A DNA stretch of 64,000 bases from Janthinobacterium sp. UMAB-56. GTDB lineage: Bacteria; Pseudomonadota; Gammaproteobacteria; Burkholderiales; Burkholderiaceae_D. The stretch is taken from assembly GCF_900095265.1 (NCBI RefSeq), contig NZ_LT607653.1:483563-547562 (forward strand). Reading direction: 5' to 3'. Both the position numbers and the translations under genes were made by a program. Of the stretch, positions 8,209 to 18,050 are shown one piece after another. Numbering within the stretch: position 1 is the stretch's first letter; every line of letters starts with the position of its first letter. Below the pieces are notes generated by a model. The model saw only the letters and a program-made list of their open reading frames with translations. It ran no database searches and was not told where the DNA came from.

Positions 8209-9585
8209 ATGCATATTCATATTCTCGGCATTTGCGGTACCTTCATGGGCGGCCTGGCTGTCCTGGCCAAGGAAGCCGGCCATAAAGTCACCGGTTGCGA
8301 TAGCAACGTCTATCCGCCGATGAGCACCCAGCTGGAATCGCAAGGCATCGAACTGATACAGGGGTTTGATCCTGAACAGACCAAGCTGAACCCGGATTTG
8401 TATGTGATTGGCAATGTGGTCTCGCGCGGCAACCCCCTGGTGGAAGAAATCCTCAATCGCAGCCTGCCGTATGTCTCCGGCCCGCAGTGGATCGGTGAAC
8501 ATATCTTGCGCAATCGGTGGGTACTGGCCGTGGCCGGCACGCATGGCAAAACGACCACGTCGGCCATGCTGGCCTGGATACTCGAAGACGCAGGCTATGC
8601 GCCGGGCTTCCTGATCGGCGGCGTGCCGATGAACTTTGGTATTTCCGCGCGCCTGTCCGGCATGATCGATGGCAAGAGCGTCGATTCGGACTTCTTCATC
8701 ATCGAAGCCGACGAATACGACACGGCCTTCTTCGACAAGCGCAGCAAGTTCGTGCACTACCACGCGAAGACGGCCATCATGAATAACCTGGAATACGATC
8801 ACGCCGACATCTTCCCCGATCTGCATGCGATCGAGACGCAATTCCACCATCTGGTGCGTACCGTGCCCGGCATTGGTCGCCTGGTGTTCAATGGCGATGA
8901 AGCGTCGCTGCAGCGCGTGCTGGCGCGCGGTTGCTGGAGTGAAAAGGAAAGTTTTGGCCAGGATGCCGACTGGCAACTCCAAGAGCAGGTCGATGGCAAC
9001 TTCGACGTGTTCTTCAATGGAAAGCAGGAAGGCCATGTGGCGTGGGCGCTCACGGGCAAGCACAACCGCAGCAATGCGCTGGCGGCCATCGCCGCCGCGC
9101 GCCACGTGGGCGTGCCCATTGCCCAGGCCTGCGCCGCGCTGGCCACGTTCGAGAGCGTCAAGCGCCGCATGGAAGTGCGCGGCGTGGTCAACAACATTAC
9201 CGTGTACGACGATTTCGCGCATCACCCGACGGCCATTGCCACCACGGTGGGCGGGCTGCGTCAAAAAATCGGCAGCAGCGCCCGCATCCTGGCCGTGCTG
9301 GAACCGCGTTCGAACACCATGAAGCTGGGCGCCATGAAAGATGCGCTGCCGGGCAGCCTCAAGGATGCCGACCTGGTCTTCGGTTTCGGCAGCCATGCCG
9401 CGCTGGGCTGGAGCCTGGGTGACGCGCTGGCGCCGCTGGGCAAGATGGCCAGCGCCTATGAAGACATCGATGCCTTGGTAGCGGCCGTGGCAGCAAGCGC
9501 CCGTCCCGGCGACCAGATCGTGGTCATGAGCAACGGCGGCTTTGGCGGCGTGCACCAGAAATTGCTGGAGGCGCTGGGCCGATGA
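8209..9585 (+). CDS. mpl: UDP-N-acetylmuramate:L-alanyl-gamma-D-glutamyl-meso-diaminopimelate ligase
   Basis: Mpl reattaches recycled murein tripeptide to UDP-MurNAc in the cytoplasm, feeding peptidoglycan synthesis. The 458-residue protein has the Mur-ligase layout: an N-terminal Rossmann-like domain (MHIHILGICGTFMGGLA), the ATP-binding loop GTHGKTTTS (110-118), the central catalytic segment IIEADEYDTAFFD and the C-terminal domain beginning near VYDDFAHHPTA. The insertion pattern and the start are those of Mpl rather than MurC. The gene overlaps the following esterase by 4 nt. Confidence 0.95.
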   Translation: MHIHILGICGTFMGGLAVLAKEAGHKVTGCDSNVYPPMSTQLESQGIELIQGFDPEQTKLNPDLYVIGNVVSRGNPLVEEILNRSLPYVSGPQWIGEHILRNRWVLAVAGTHGKTTTSAMLAWILEDAGYAPGFLIGGVPMNFGISARLSGMIDGKSVDSDFFIIEADEYDTAFFDKRSKFVHYHAKTAIMNNLEYDHADIFPDLHAIETQFHHLVRTVPGIGRLVFNGDEASLQRVLARGCWSEKESFGQDADWQLQEQVDGNFDVFFNGKQEGHVAWALTGKHNRSNALAAIAAARHVGVPIAQACAALATFESVKRRMEVRGVVNNITVYDDFAHHPTAIATTVGGLRQKIGSSARILAVLEPRSNTMKLGAMKDALPGSLKDADLVFGFGSHAALGWSLGDALAPLGKMASAYEDIDALVAAVAASARPGDQIVVMSNGGFGGVHQKLLEALGR

Positions 9586-10166
9586 TTCTGTACCTGCACG
9601 GATTCCGCTCGTCGCCGCTGTCGATGAAGTCGCGCCTGCTGGCCGCGCAGATGCAGGCGCTGGGCCGCGAAGCACAGTGGCTGTGCCCGCAATTGCCGGC
9701 CTCGCCCAAGCTGGCCATCGCGCTGGCCCTGTCGCTGGTCAAGGACGTGGCGCCCGCCGAACTGACGATTATCGGCTCGTCCTTGGGCGGCTATTACGCC
9801 ACCTGGCTGGCCGAGCAGCTCGGTTGCCGCGCCGTGCTGCTCAATCCCGCCATCGTGCCCCTGATCGACCTGGAACAGCATGTGGGCGTGACGACCGCGT
9901 TCCATTCGGACCAGCCATTCGAGTTCAAGCGCGAATACATAGCCGAGCTGGGAACCTTTGCTGTAGAGAAAATTACTGAACCGCAACGTTACTTCCTGAT
10001 CGCCGCCACCGGCGACGAAGTGCTCGACTACCGCGACATGGTGGCGCATTATCAGGGGGCGCAACAGTGCGTCATCGATGGCAGCGACCATGGCATCAGC
10101 GAATTTGCCGCCTACCTGGCGCCCGTGCTGGCCTTTTGCGGCATCCCTGCGGACGCCGCACGGTGA
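9582..10166 (+). CDS. YqiA/YcfP-family alpha/beta-hydrolase
   Basis: A 194-residue small esterase of the YqiA type. The start MILYLHGFRSSP is the oxyanion strand, the nucleophile elbow G-S-S-L-G places Ser67, and the histidine lies in DGSDHGI near the C terminus. The physiological substrate is unknown; relatives hydrolyse short acyl esters in vitro. It overlaps mpl by 4 nt (ATGA) and overlaps the start of ubiC, so the three genes are translationally linked. Confidence 0.88.
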   Translation: MILYLHGFRSSPLSMKSRLLAAQMQALGREAQWLCPQLPASPKLAIALALSLVKDVAPAELTIIGSSLGGYYATWLAEQLGCRAVLLNPAIVPLIDLEQHVGVTTAFHSDQPFEFKREYIAELGTFAVEKITEPQRYFLIAATGDEVLDYRDMVAHYQGAQQCVIDGSDHGISEFAAYLAPVLAFCGIPADAAR

Positions 10167-10777
10167 GGCCGGGTTCGCTGCGCCAGGCGCAATGGCATGC
10201 GCACGTGAATGCCGTCAATGCGCCGCCGGCCTTGCGCCACTGGCTCACGGGCGGCGGTTCGCTGACGGCCAAGCTGAAAGCGCATAGCCAGGCATTTCGC
10301 GTGCAATGTTTGCACCAGGAAACGGCACGCTGTTTGAGCGACGAGGCCGCCATCATTGGTTTGCACCGTGCAGGCCGGGTGTGGGAACGCGAAGTGTTGT
10401 TGCGTTGTGATGACAGGCCGGCCGTATTTGGCCATACCGTCGTGCCCATGCAGGCGACGGCCACGGACTGGCCCCTGTTTTCCGCGCTGGGCGAGCGTTC
10501 GCTGGGCACGACCCTGTTTGGCGACCGCATGGTACGCCGCGGTACACTGGAATTCGCCCGCTTGCGCGCCGGCCACCCGCTGGTGCAGCGGGCGCAGGCG
10601 GCGCTGGCACTGGAAGGGCAGCGCGTCGATGACAAGTCGCCATTTTTCGCCCGCCGCTGCCTGTACCAGCGTCATCAGGGATTGCTGCTGGTAACAGAAG
10701 TATTTTTGCCGGCGGTGCTAGAGTTGACGTCCGTCACTCGCACCGTTGCAACCGACACCTTAATAAATAAAGCATAA
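10163..10777 (+). CDS. ubiC: Chorismate--pyruvate lyase
   Basis: UbiC splits chorismate into 4-hydroxybenzoate and pyruvate, the entry step of ubiquinone synthesis. The 204-residue protein carries the family features LHRAGRVWEREVLLRCDD, GERSLGTTLF and the C-terminal FARRCLYQRHQGLLLVTEVFLP. I place the start at the GTG that overlaps the esterase stop (GTGA). The open frame continues further upstream, but only inside the esterase gene, where the sequence is not UbiC-like. Confidence 0.88.
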   Translation: MRPGSLRQAQWHAHVNAVNAPPALRHWLTGGGSLTAKLKAHSQAFRVQCLHQETARCLSDEAAIIGLHRAGRVWEREVLLRCDDRPAVFGHTVVPMQATATDWPLFSALGERSLGTTLFGDRMVRRGTLEFARLRAGHPLVQRAQAALALEGQRVDDKSPFFARRCLYQRHQGLLLVTEVFLPAVLELTSVTRTVATDTLINKA

Positions 10778-10779
10778 CA

Positions 10780-12867
10780 ATGAATCTATTTTTTGAAGAA
10801 TCCGGCGATTTCAAGGTCGGCACGGTCCTGTCGCAAGCGGGGGAAGCGTACCAGGTCGAAATGGCCAGCGGCAAGCGCACCAAGGTCAAGGTCAAGGATG
10901 TGCTGCTGCAGTATGAAAAGCCGGCCCCGGCCGAGCTGCTCGAGCAAGCCAAGGCTGTTGCGGCCGAGATCGACCTCGATTTCCTGTGGGAAGTGGCGGG
11001 CGAAGACGAGTTCGGCTTTGCCGAGCTGGGCGCCGAATATTTCGGCCACGCAGCGTTGCCGCCGGAAGCGGCCGGCCTGATACTGGCCCTGCATTCGGCG
11101 CCCGTGTATTTCTACAAGAAAGGCCGTGGCCGCTACAAGGCGGCGCCGGAAGCGTCGCTGAAGGCTGCCCTGGCCGGCATCGAAAAGAAAAAACAGCAGG
11201 CGCTGGTGCAGGCAAGTTATGTGGAAGAACTGAAGCAGAACCGCTTGCCTGCCTCGATGCAGCCCATGGTGCTGCAACTGCTGTTCAAGCCCGACAAGAA
11301 CACCATCGAATACAAGGCGCTGGAAGCGGCTTGCACGGAATTGCACACGACGCCGCCGCGCCTGATGCTGGCTGCCGGTGGCATTGCTTCGCCGAAAGAC
11401 TTGCACCTGTCGAAGTTCCTCTTTGAAAATTTCCCCAAGGGAGCCGGCTTCCCGAGCGTGCCCGTGCCTTCCGTGACAGCCAAGCTGCCGCTGGCCGACG
11501 TGGCCGCCTTCTCGATCGACGACGTGACCACGACCGAGATCGACGATGCCTTCTCCGTGCAGCCGTTGTCCGATGGCACCGTGAAAGTGGGTATTCACAT
11601 CGCCGCACCGGGCCTGGGCATCCGCCCGGAAGACGTGATCGACAAGATGGCGCGCCAGCGCATGTCGACCGTCTACATGCCGGGCGACAAGATCACCATG
11701 CTGCCCGATGAAATCGTGAATGCTTTCACACTCGCGGAAGGCACGACATGCCCGGCCCTGTCGCTGTATGCCACCCTGGACCCGAAAGCGGACTGGGCCG
11801 TGGTCAGCACGCAGACGCGCGCCGAACTGGTGCCGATCGCCAGCAACTTGCGCCATAACCAGCTGGACGACCTGGTCAACGAGGAAACCCTGGCCAGCGG
11901 CGAAGGCGAGTATCCGCACAAGGCCGACTTCGCCGTGTTGTGGCAATGGGCGCAGCAGCTGGAGCAGGGCCGCATGAAGAAGCGTGAAGCGTTTGGCCTG
12001 AAGCCGGAACAGAATAACCGCGTCGATTTCAATTTCTATGTGGAAAATGACATCGTCACCGTGGCGCGCCGCAAGCGTGGCGCACCGCTGGACAAGATCG
12101 TCGCTGAACTGATGATCTTTGCCAACAGTACCTGGGGCAAGATGCTGCACGACCATGGCGTGCCGGGCATCTACCGCAGCCAGGGTGGCGGCAGCGGCAA
12201 TAGCTGGGCGGCAAAGATGCAGGTGCGTATGGTCACCCATGCGGCGCCGCACCAGGGCCTGGGCGTGGATCAGTACGCGTGGAGCACCTCGCCCTTGCGC
12301 CGCTACACGGACCTCGTGAACCAGTGGCAAATCATCGCCTGCGCCGAGCATGGCGTGACGGCGCCGCTGGTGGCGCCATTCAAGCCACGCGACGCCAACC
12401 TGTTCGCCATCGTTTCGGCGTTTGACGCCGCGTATGCCGCGTATGGCGATTTCCAGTCGAACATGGAACGCTACTGGTGCTTGCGCTGGCTGCACCAGGA
12501 AAATGCACGCCAGGTCGATGCCGTGGTCTTGAAAGATGAAATCCTGCGCCTGGTCGACATTCCGCTGGTCATCAAGCTGCCGGGCATGCCATCGGTGGCG
12601 CGTGGCGCCCAGGTGAAACTGGACTTGCTGCGCTGGGATGAAGTCGACCTGAGCATCGAAGCGCGCCTGCTGGAAATCGCTGCCGCGCCGGATGTGGCGG
12701 CCGACGCCGAGCTCGGCTACGAAGAAGATGCTGGCGACGAAGGCGACGACGAGGGCGACGTGACGCCGGAAGCATCGCCGGAGGCAGCGAACCAGCTCAG
12801 CGACGCCGATGCGGAAGTGGCGGAACTGGCCAGCGAAGACGTGGTCAGCGAACCCGAGGTCAAGTAA
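10780..12867 (+). CDS. RNB-domain exoribonuclease (RNase II family)
   Basis: A 695-residue 3'-5' exoribonuclease of the RNB superfamily. The catalytic Asp cluster is visible in FSIDDVTTTEIDDAF (Asp247, Asp248 and neighbours), and the C-terminal part of the RNB domain has the conserved STSPLRRYTDLVNQWQ. The N-terminal region (MNLFFEESGDFKVGTVLS) resembles the cold-shock-like entry domain of this betaproteobacterial subfamily; the last 55 residues are acidic and of low complexity. It degrades single-stranded RNA in the cytoplasm. It starts 2 nt after ubiC. A very long opposite-strand frame over it is only a coding shadow. Confidence 0.92.
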   Translation: MNLFFEESGDFKVGTVLSQAGEAYQVEMASGKRTKVKVKDVLLQYEKPAPAELLEQAKAVAAEIDLDFLWEVAGEDEFGFAELGAEYFGHAALPPEAAGLILALHSAPVYFYKKGRGRYKAAPEASLKAALAGIEKKKQQALVQASYVEELKQNRLPASMQPMVLQLLFKPDKNTIEYKALEAACTELHTTPPRLMLAAGGIASPKDLHLSKFLFENFPKGAGFPSVPVPSVTAKLPLADVAAFSIDDVTTTEIDDAFSVQPLSDGTVKVGIHIAAPGLGIRPEDVIDKMARQRMSTVYMPGDKITMLPDEIVNAFTLAEGTTCPALSLYATLDPKADWAVVSTQTRAELVPIASNLRHNQLDDLVNEETLASGEGEYPHKADFAVLWQWAQQLEQGRMKKREAFGLKPEQNNRVDFNFYVENDIVTVARRKRGAPLDKIVAELMIFANSTWGKMLHDHGVPGIYRSQGGGSGNSWAAKMQVRMVTHAAPHQGLGVDQYAWSTSPLRRYTDLVNQWQIIACAEHGVTAPLVAPFKPRDANLFAIVSAFDAAYAAYGDFQSNMERYWCLRWLHQENARQVDAVVLKDEILRLVDIPLVIKLPGMPSVARGAQVKLDLLRWDEVDLSIEARLLEIAAAPDVAADAELGYEEDAGDEGDDEGDVTPEASPEAANQLSDADAEVAELASEDVVSEPEVK

Positions 12868-12887
12868 GGCGCCCGTCAGGCCATACA

Positions 12888-12921
12888 GGCGGTGCTGAAA
12901 ACTGTTGCCGGCACCGCCCTT
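12888..12921 (+). terminator. Possible hairpin after the RNase gene
   Basis: An 8-bp stem (12888-12895 with 12911-12918) closes a 15-nt loop and is followed by a short CTTT. The weak T run makes termination doubtful. Confidence 0.3.
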
Positions 12922-12975
12922 TGACGTAGAATTCAGCCATCTTGTATCTTGTGCCTGTTGCGAACTGGGTTGCGC

Positions 12976-13863
12976 GTGAAGTCTTTCCGAGAGTATCGTT
13001 TCCTGATAATTGCCGTGGCGGTATCGTTGCTGGCGCATGGCGCCTTGCTGGCGATGCATTTTGTCGCCCCGGCCCCGCAGCGTGCCATCGCTACCGATCC
13101 CGGCCTGGAAGTGATCCTGGTCAACGCCAAGCATGCGAATAAACCGCTGAAGGCCGATGCCCTGGCGCAAGCCAACCTCGATGGCGGCGGGCAGGCAGAC
13201 AAGGGTCGCGCCAAGTCGCCGCTGCCCGACATGCGCAAGGTGGAAGAGGGCGACAGCGTCAAGGCCAGCGCCCGGCGCATCGCCGAACTGGAGCAGAAAC
13301 AGCAGGAATTGCTGACGCAGGCGGCCAGGGTAACGCCCTACAGCGCCGCGCCCGTCACGGAAAAGGACAAGCCCAACCCCCTGGCCAGCGGCTCGGACTT
13401 GATGGAAAGCAGCAAGGCCATCGCACGCATGGCGGCCGAGATCAGCCAGACCGTGGAAGACCAGAACAAGCGTCCCCGCAAGACCTTCATTACACCCAGC
13501 ACGCAGGAGGTCGGCTATGCCATGTATTACAAGACCCTGCAAAAGCGCATCGAGGAAATCGGCACCCTGAATTTCCCGCAAAAGAATGGCCGCAAGATGT
13601 ATGGCGAACTGGTGGTCTACATCCCCATCTTCCAGGACGGCACGATTTACCAGAAAGAGGGCGGTGCGCGCGTCGAGAAAAGCTCGGGCAATCCGGCGCT
13701 GGATGCGGCTGCCCTGGCCATCGTGCGCCGCGCGGCGCCGTTCGGCCGTTTTCCACCGAATATGTTGTCGAGTGACAAGGACGACCTGTGGGTGGTGATC
13801 ACCCGCTTCAAATTTACGCGTGAAGAAAAAATGGAAGCTAACCTGACTGGCGGCAGCAATTGA
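12976..13863 (+). CDS. TonB C-terminal domain protein (energy transducer-like)
   Basis: A 295-residue protein with one N-terminal membrane helix ([19 protein letters not shown]), a charged periplasmic linker rich in Lys, Glu and Gln, and a C-terminal TonB-like domain ending in [22 protein letters not shown]. TonB-type proteins pass energy from ExbBD to outer-membrane receptors, but no exbB or exbD is nearby. A TolA-like or housekeeping role is therefore possible. The frame is open to a TTG at 12949; I prefer the GTG at 12976 because it gives a compact anchor. The gene overlaps aroE. Confidence 0.8.
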   Translation: MKSFREYRFLIIAVAVSLLAHGALLAMHFVAPAPQRAIATDPGLEVILVNAKHANKPLKADALAQANLDGGGQADKGRAKSPLPDMRKVEEGDSVKASARRIAELEQKQQELLTQAARVTPYSAAPVTEKDKPNPLASGSDLMESSKAIARMAAEISQTVEDQNKRPRKTFITPSTQEVGYAMYYKTLQKRIEEIGTLNFPQKNGRKMYGELVVYIPIFQDGTIYQKEGGARVEKSSGNPALDAAALAIVRRAAPFGRFPPNMLSSDKDDLWVVITRFKFTREEKMEANLTGGSN

Positions 13864-14702
13864 ACAAGCAAGAAATGAATCCCGATCAATATTGTGTCTT
13901 CGGCAATCCCATCGCCCACAGCAAGTCCCCCCTGATCCACGCCGCGTTTGCCCTGCAGACGGGCCAGCACATCGTCTACGAACGCCGGCTGGCGCCGCTC
14001 GATGGCTTTGCCCTGGCGGCCCGTACCTTTGCCGCCGAGGGCGGCAAGGGCGCGAACGTGACAGTGCCCTTTAAACTCGATGCGTGTGCGCTGGCCACCG
14101 TCCTGACGCCGCGCGCGCAGGCGGCTGGCGCCGTCAATACCCTGCGTTTCGATGGCGACATCATTCTTGGCGACAATACCGATGGCGCGGGCCTGGTGGC
14201 GGACATCGTGCGCAACGCGGGCGTGGCCATCGCCGGCAAGCGCATCCTGCTGCTGGGTGCGGGCGGTGCCGCGCGCGGCGTCGTGCTGCCCTTGCTGGAA
14301 CAGGGGCCGCAGGAAATTTTCATTGCCAACCGCACCGTGGCCACGGCCGAGGCCCTGGTGGCGCAGTTTGCCGATGCGGCCAGTCATCCCGCTCAGCTGC
14401 GCGCCGGCGGCTACACGCAGGCTGATGGCGTCTTCGATATTGTCATCAATGCCACCTCGGCCAGCCTGGCGGGCGACTTGCCGCCCGTACCGTCCGCTAT
14501 TTTCGGCAGCCACACCCTGGCGCTGGACATGATGTATGGTGCCGGGCCCACCGTCTTCATGGACTTTGCCGCCCAGCATGGCGCGCAGGTGCGCGACGGC
14601 CTGGGCATGCTGGTGGAGCAGGCAGCCGAAGCTTTTTACGTGTGGCGCGGCGTGCGGCCGCAGACGCAGGACTTGCTGGCGCAATTGCGGGGCAGCCTGT
14701 GA
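13860..14702 (+). CDS. aroE: Shikimate dehydrogenase (NADP+)
   Basis: AroE reduces 3-dehydroshikimate to shikimate. The protein has the substrate motif [16 protein letters not shown], the segment GANVTVPFK with the catalytic Lys, and the NADP-binding loop [14 protein letters not shown] followed by NRT. The TTG at 13860 overlaps the previous stop (TTGA) and gives 280 residues. The ATG at 13875 gives 275 residues with a more typical N terminus ([12 protein letters not shown]). Neither has a strong ribosome site, so the start is open. It works in the same pathway as aroQ in this window. Confidence 0.95.
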   Translation: MNKQEMNPDQYCVFGNPIAHSKSPLIHAAFALQTGQHIVYERRLAPLDGFALAARTFAAEGGKGANVTVPFKLDACALATVLTPRAQAAGAVNTLRFDGDIILGDNTDGAGLVADIVRNAGVAIAGKRILLLGAGGAARGVVLPLLEQGPQEIFIANRTVATAEALVAQFADAASHPAQLRAGGYTQADGVFDIVINATSASLAGDLPPVPSAIFGSHTLALDMMYGAGPTVFMDFAAQHGAQVRDGLGMLVEQAAEAFYVWRGVRPQTQDLLAQLRGSL

Positions 14703-15430
14703 GCGCCGGCAAGAAGGGCGCGCGCAAAGGTGGTAGCGGCAAGCGCTACGGCTGGATCAAGTGGCTGTTCATCGTGCCCGTGCTGGCGTTTATCGTCGTG
14801 CAACTGTATTTCTTCCTGCAAATCTGGTGGTGGGTCGACCACAACCCGTCCAGCACAGCCTTCATGCGTGAACAGTTGTCTGTCTTGCAGGGAAAAAATC
14901 CCGACGCCACCATCCAGCAGACGTGGGTGCCGTACAACCGCATCTCGAACAACTTGAAACGGGCCATCATCGCCTCGGAAGATGCGAATTTTTCCGAACA
15001 CGAAGGGGTGGACTGGGAAGCCTTGCAAAAGGCGTATGAGAAAAATAGCAAGAAGCAAAAGGTCGTGGCGGGCGGATCCACCATCACGCAGCAGTTGGCG
15101 AAGAATCTGTTCCTGTCCGGTTCGCGCAGCTATGTGCGCAAGGGCCAGGAACTGATCATCACGTATATGCTGGAAAGCCTGATGGAGAAGCAGCGCATTT
15201 TCGAGATTTATTTGAACGTGGTGGAATTTGGCACGGGCATCTTTGGCGCCGAAGCGGCCGCCCGTCACTATTACCATGTCAGCGCGGCAGGCCTGAGCGC
15301 GGCGCAGGCGGCGAAACTGGCCGTGATGCTGCCGAACCCCCGCTTTTACGACCGCCACCGCGACACCGGCTACCTGAACCGGCGTACGGGCGTCATCCTG
15401 CGCCGCATGGGGGCGGCGGAACTGCCTTGA
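14699..15430 (+). CDS. mtgA: Monofunctional biosynthetic peptidoglycan transglycosylase
   Basis: MtgA polymerises lipid II into glycan strands. The 243-residue GT51 protein has a basic N terminus, one membrane helix ([19 protein letters not shown]), and the catalytic motifs [15 protein letters not shown] and [15 protein letters not shown]; the later [10 protein letters not shown] is also conserved. The start is the GTG overlapping the aroE stop by 4 nt (GTGA), which indicates coupling. There is no transpeptidase domain, as expected for MtgA. Confidence 0.93.
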   Translation: MSAGKKGARKGGSGKRYGWIKWLFIVPVLAFIVVQLYFFLQIWWWVDHNPSSTAFMREQLSVLQGKNPDATIQQTWVPYNRISNNLKRAIIASEDANFSEHEGVDWEALQKAYEKNSKKQKVVAGGSTITQQLAKNLFLSGSRSYVRKGQELIITYMLESLMEKQRIFEIYLNVVEFGTGIFGAEAAARHYYHVSAAGLSAAQAAKLAVMLPNPRFYDRHRDTGYLNRRTGVILRRMGAAELP

Positions 15431-15651
15431 TGGCAGCGGGATTTGTTTTCATAAAACCAATGCTGCCTTATTGGCACTATTGCGGAGCAGCATCTTAATC
15501 GGCGCCGTTGGTGCAGCGCCGCACTTTTTCAGTGAAAAAGCGCTGGCGGGGGTGGTCGTGAAAAGGCCTTTGCGGGTACACTTGCGCTGTTTTCATTTTT
15601 GGCGCCAGCGCCAGCACATTACGATAACCCAACATCCGGCTGAGAGCGCGC

Positions 15652-16617
15652 ATGATCAATGTCTTTGTATTACAGAATGGCCGGCTCAACCAGGTGCCGA
15701 TCGACAGCCGCGCAGACCTCGAAAATGCCGAACCGGTGTGGGTCGACCTGACCGACCCTACCGATGATGAGCGGGCCTGGGTCAAGGCCATCTACAACGT
15801 CACCCTGCCGGGCGAAGACGAAGTCAAGGATATTGAGGCGTCGGCCCGCTATTACGAAGCGGAAAACGGTGACTTGCACCTGCGCACGGACTTTTTGCGC
15901 GAAGAAGACGATGGCCCGTCGCGCGTCATCACCGTGGCCTTCATTCTGGCCCGCAAGATCCTTTTTTCCATGCATACGGACGACTTGCCCGTGTTCCGCC
16001 TGGTGCGCATGCGCGCCCGCTCGCGGCCAGGTTCGATTGCCGACTACATGGATGTGCTGCTCGACCTGTACGCCACCGATGCCGAATATTCGGCCGACGT
16101 GCTCGAAGGCATCTACCAGAACCTGGAAGAAGTCAGCACGCGCGTGCTGCAAAAGGAATTTACCGATGCACACGCGGCCGAAGCGCTGAATGCCATTGCC
16201 CACGAGGAAGATCTGAACGGCCGTATCCGCCGCAACATGATGGATACGCGCCGCGCCGTGAGCTTCTTGATGCGCGGGCGCTTATTGAATTCCGAGCAGT
16301 TCGAGGAAGCGCGGCAGATTTTGCGCGACATCGAATCGCTCGATGGCCATACGTCTTTCCTGTTCGACAAGATCAACTTCCTGATGGATGCCACCGTCGG
16401 CTTCATCAACATCAACCAGAACAAGATCATCAAGATCTTCTCGGTGGCCAGCGTGGCCTTCCTGCCGCCCACCCTGATTGCCAGCGTGTACGGCATGAAC
16501 TTCAAGCTGATGCCGGAACTGGAATGGTCGTTCGGCTATCCGTGGGCCTGGGGCTTGATGATCACCAGCGCCATCGCGCCCTTCCTGTACTTCCGCCACC
16601 GCGGCTGGCTGAAATAA
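15652..16617 (+). CDS. corA: CorA-type magnesium/cobalt transporter
   Basis: A 321-residue pentameric divalent-metal channel of the inner membrane. The large N-terminal cytoplasmic domain is followed by two C-terminal membrane helices; the signature Y-G-M-N ends the first of them (about residue 283) and the protein ends with basic residues (FRHRGWLK). The family mediates Mg2+ and Co2+ uptake. A 221-nt non-coding gap precedes it and a strong terminator follows, so it is probably a single-gene unit. Confidence 0.95.
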   Translation: MINVFVLQNGRLNQVPIDSRADLENAEPVWVDLTDPTDDERAWVKAIYNVTLPGEDEVKDIEASARYYEAENGDLHLRTDFLREEDDGPSRVITVAFILARKILFSMHTDDLPVFRLVRMRARSRPGSIADYMDVLLDLYATDAEYSADVLEGIYQNLEEVSTRVLQKEFTDAHAAEALNAIAHEEDLNGRIRRNMMDTRRAVSFLMRGRLLNSEQFEEARQILRDIESLDGHTSFLFDKINFLMDATVGFININQNKIIKIFSVASVAFLPPTLIASVYGMNFKLMPELEWSFGYPWAWGLMITSAIAPFLYFRHRGWLK

Positions 16618-16620
16618 GCA

Positions 16621-16647
16621 AACGGGCCGGCAGGCCCGTTTTTTTTC
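16621..16647 (+). terminator. Rho-independent terminator after corA
   Basis: The 7-bp stem ACGGGCC/GGCCCGT with a short loop is followed by eight T residues. It lies between two convergent genes and touches the stop codon of the minus-strand gene. On the minus strand the T run is interrupted, so it is mainly a plus-strand terminator. Confidence 0.9.
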
Positions 16648-17128
16648 AAGGCGCCGGTTTTTTCGGCGCGATGCCCGTGTATTGCGCGGACAGTAGTTTC
16701 CACGCTGCGCCCTCCTTTTTCGCCACATAGCTGGCCCGCAGGGCCATGGCGCGCTGTTGCCCGCCCGTCTGTACCGTCACCGCCAGCCTGGCGATCAGCA
16801 CGGCGGTATCGCCCGCGACGCGCACGAACGGTTCTTCCACCGTGATGACGGGGGCGGCCGATTTTTTCTCGGGCGCATAAAACGCCAGCATCTTCTCGCG
16901 CGTGTCGACGTCGCCCAGCGGCGAGACTTCGGCGTAATTGTCGGCCGTCAAAGCCGCCAGGGCCGGCACGTCAAAACTGGCTTGCGCCGCCACGTGCTGG
17001 CGCACGAGGCTGAGGACGGCAGCATCGTCGTCCGCCGCCCGTGCGGGCTGCGCGGCCGCCATGAAGGCAAACGCGGCAATTGTGGAAATCAGGGATAATT
17101 GGCCTTGCAGAAAGTTCTTGCGTGTCAT
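16646..17128 (-). CDS. Secreted NTF2-like (DUF4440/SnoaL-like) protein
   Basis: A 160-residue protein with an N-terminal signal peptide (basic start, then LSLISTIAAFAFMAAAQPARA with an AxA cleavage site near residue 32). The mature part has the NTF2-like cone-fold pattern: an N-terminal helix with SLVRQHVAAQASFDVPALAALTADNY, then strands ending in WKLLSAQYTGI. Members bind small ligands or act as dehydratases or isomerases, but no function can be assigned here. It is divergent from the HAD gene and convergent with corA. Confidence 0.78.
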   Translation of the reverse strand: MTRKNFLQGQLSLISTIAAFAFMAAAQPARAADDDAAVLSLVRQHVAAQASFDVPALAALTADNYAEVSPLGDVDTREKMLAFYAPEKKSAAPVITVEEPFVRVAGDTAVLIARLAVTVQTGGQQRAMALRASYVAKKEGAAWKLLSAQYTGIAPKKPAP

Positions 17129-17331
17129 GGTAGCTATCCTGGTGAGCCTGATTCAAGCGATCAGGGCAAGGAGAGCATGCCATTGAAGTTATCTAAAAGA
17201 AATTACTTCATGCCGCCGCTGCCTGGCACGCACCGCAAAGTATCGGGATGTGGCCGACCAGGCGTTGCCTGCCACTCCCCCCTGTTTTATGCTGGTGGTG
17301 CGCTGCGCGCGCCACCCTTACTGGAGAATAC

Positions 17332-18048
17332 ATGCCTGACACCGTTCCTTCCCTCCCGCGCTACACCCACCTGATCAGCGACTGCGATGGCGTGCTGATC
17401 GACAGCGAAGCCGTGGCCTTGCAAGCGCTGCTGGAATTGCTGGCGCCGCGCCTGCCGAACCTGCCACAGGGCGTTACCTTGCAAGGCTTGATTGAACCGC
17501 GTCTGGGGCAGCGACTGTTACCGATTTTGCATAACATCTATCTCGAACTGGGGCTGACGCCGCTGCCGCCCGATGAGGCGATGGCCATCGCCAATGCCGT
17601 CGACCTCGCCTGCGATCAGCAATTGAGCGCCGTGCCCGGCGTGGCGCAGGCGCTGGCCGCCATTCCCCTGCCCAAGGCCGTGGCCTCGAACAGTGTCAGC
17701 GCACGCGTGCTGTCGGCGCTGGAGCGCACGGGCATGGCGCCGCTGTTCGATCAACGTGTGTTTACGCCAGACCTGGTGGGGCACGCCAAGCCGCATCCGG
17801 GCCTGTACCTGGCGGCAGCGGCCGCGTTCGGCGTGCAGCCCAGTCAGTGCCTGGTGCTGGAAGACAGTGTCACAGGCGTGACGGCCGCCGTGGCGGCGGG
17901 CATGACGGTGCTGGGCTTCATCGGCGGCGGGCATATCGCCGCCGGCCAGGAAGCGCGCCTGAAGGCGGCCGGCGCGCATGTCGTGTTCAGCGACATGGCC
18001 AAGCTGCCGGCGCTGGTGGCGGCGGTGCTACAAAGCGCTACAGTGTAA
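17332..18048 (+). CDS. HAD-superfamily phosphatase (subfamily IA)
   Basis: A 238-residue haloacid-dehalogenase-type hydrolase. Motif I is ISDCDGVLIDSE (nucleophile Asp and acid Asp), motif II lies around KAVASNSVSA, motif III is the Lys in GHAKPHPGLYL and motif IV is VLEDSVTGV. The cap between motifs I and II is helical, as in beta-phosphoglucomutase and phosphoglycolate phosphatase relatives. The substrate cannot be predicted. The start ATG has GGAG 7 nt upstream; a longer frame upstream lacks this. A structured repeat begins 2 nt after its stop. Confidence 0.88.
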   Translation: MPDTVPSLPRYTHLISDCDGVLIDSEAVALQALLELLAPRLPNLPQGVTLQGLIEPRLGQRLLPILHNIYLELGLTPLPPDEAMAIANAVDLACDQQLSAVPGVAQALAAIPLPKAVASNSVSARVLSALERTGMAPLFDQRVFTPDLVGHAKPHPGLYLAAAAAFGVQPSQCLVLEDSVTGVTAAVAAGMTVLGFIGGGHIAAGQEARLKAAGAHVVFSDMAKLPALVAAVLQSATV

Positions 18049-18050
18049 CG

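Noticed and set aside
8173-9675. Minus-strand frame of 500 codons over mpl
   Set aside because: It is antisense to a complete Mur ligase and is rich in shadow-type His, Gln and Arg.
10786-13581. Minus-strand open frame of 931 codons over the RNase and TonB-like genes
   Set aside because: It is antisense to two well-supported genes, has His/Gln/Arg-rich composition typical of GC-rich coding shadows and has no recognisable domain.
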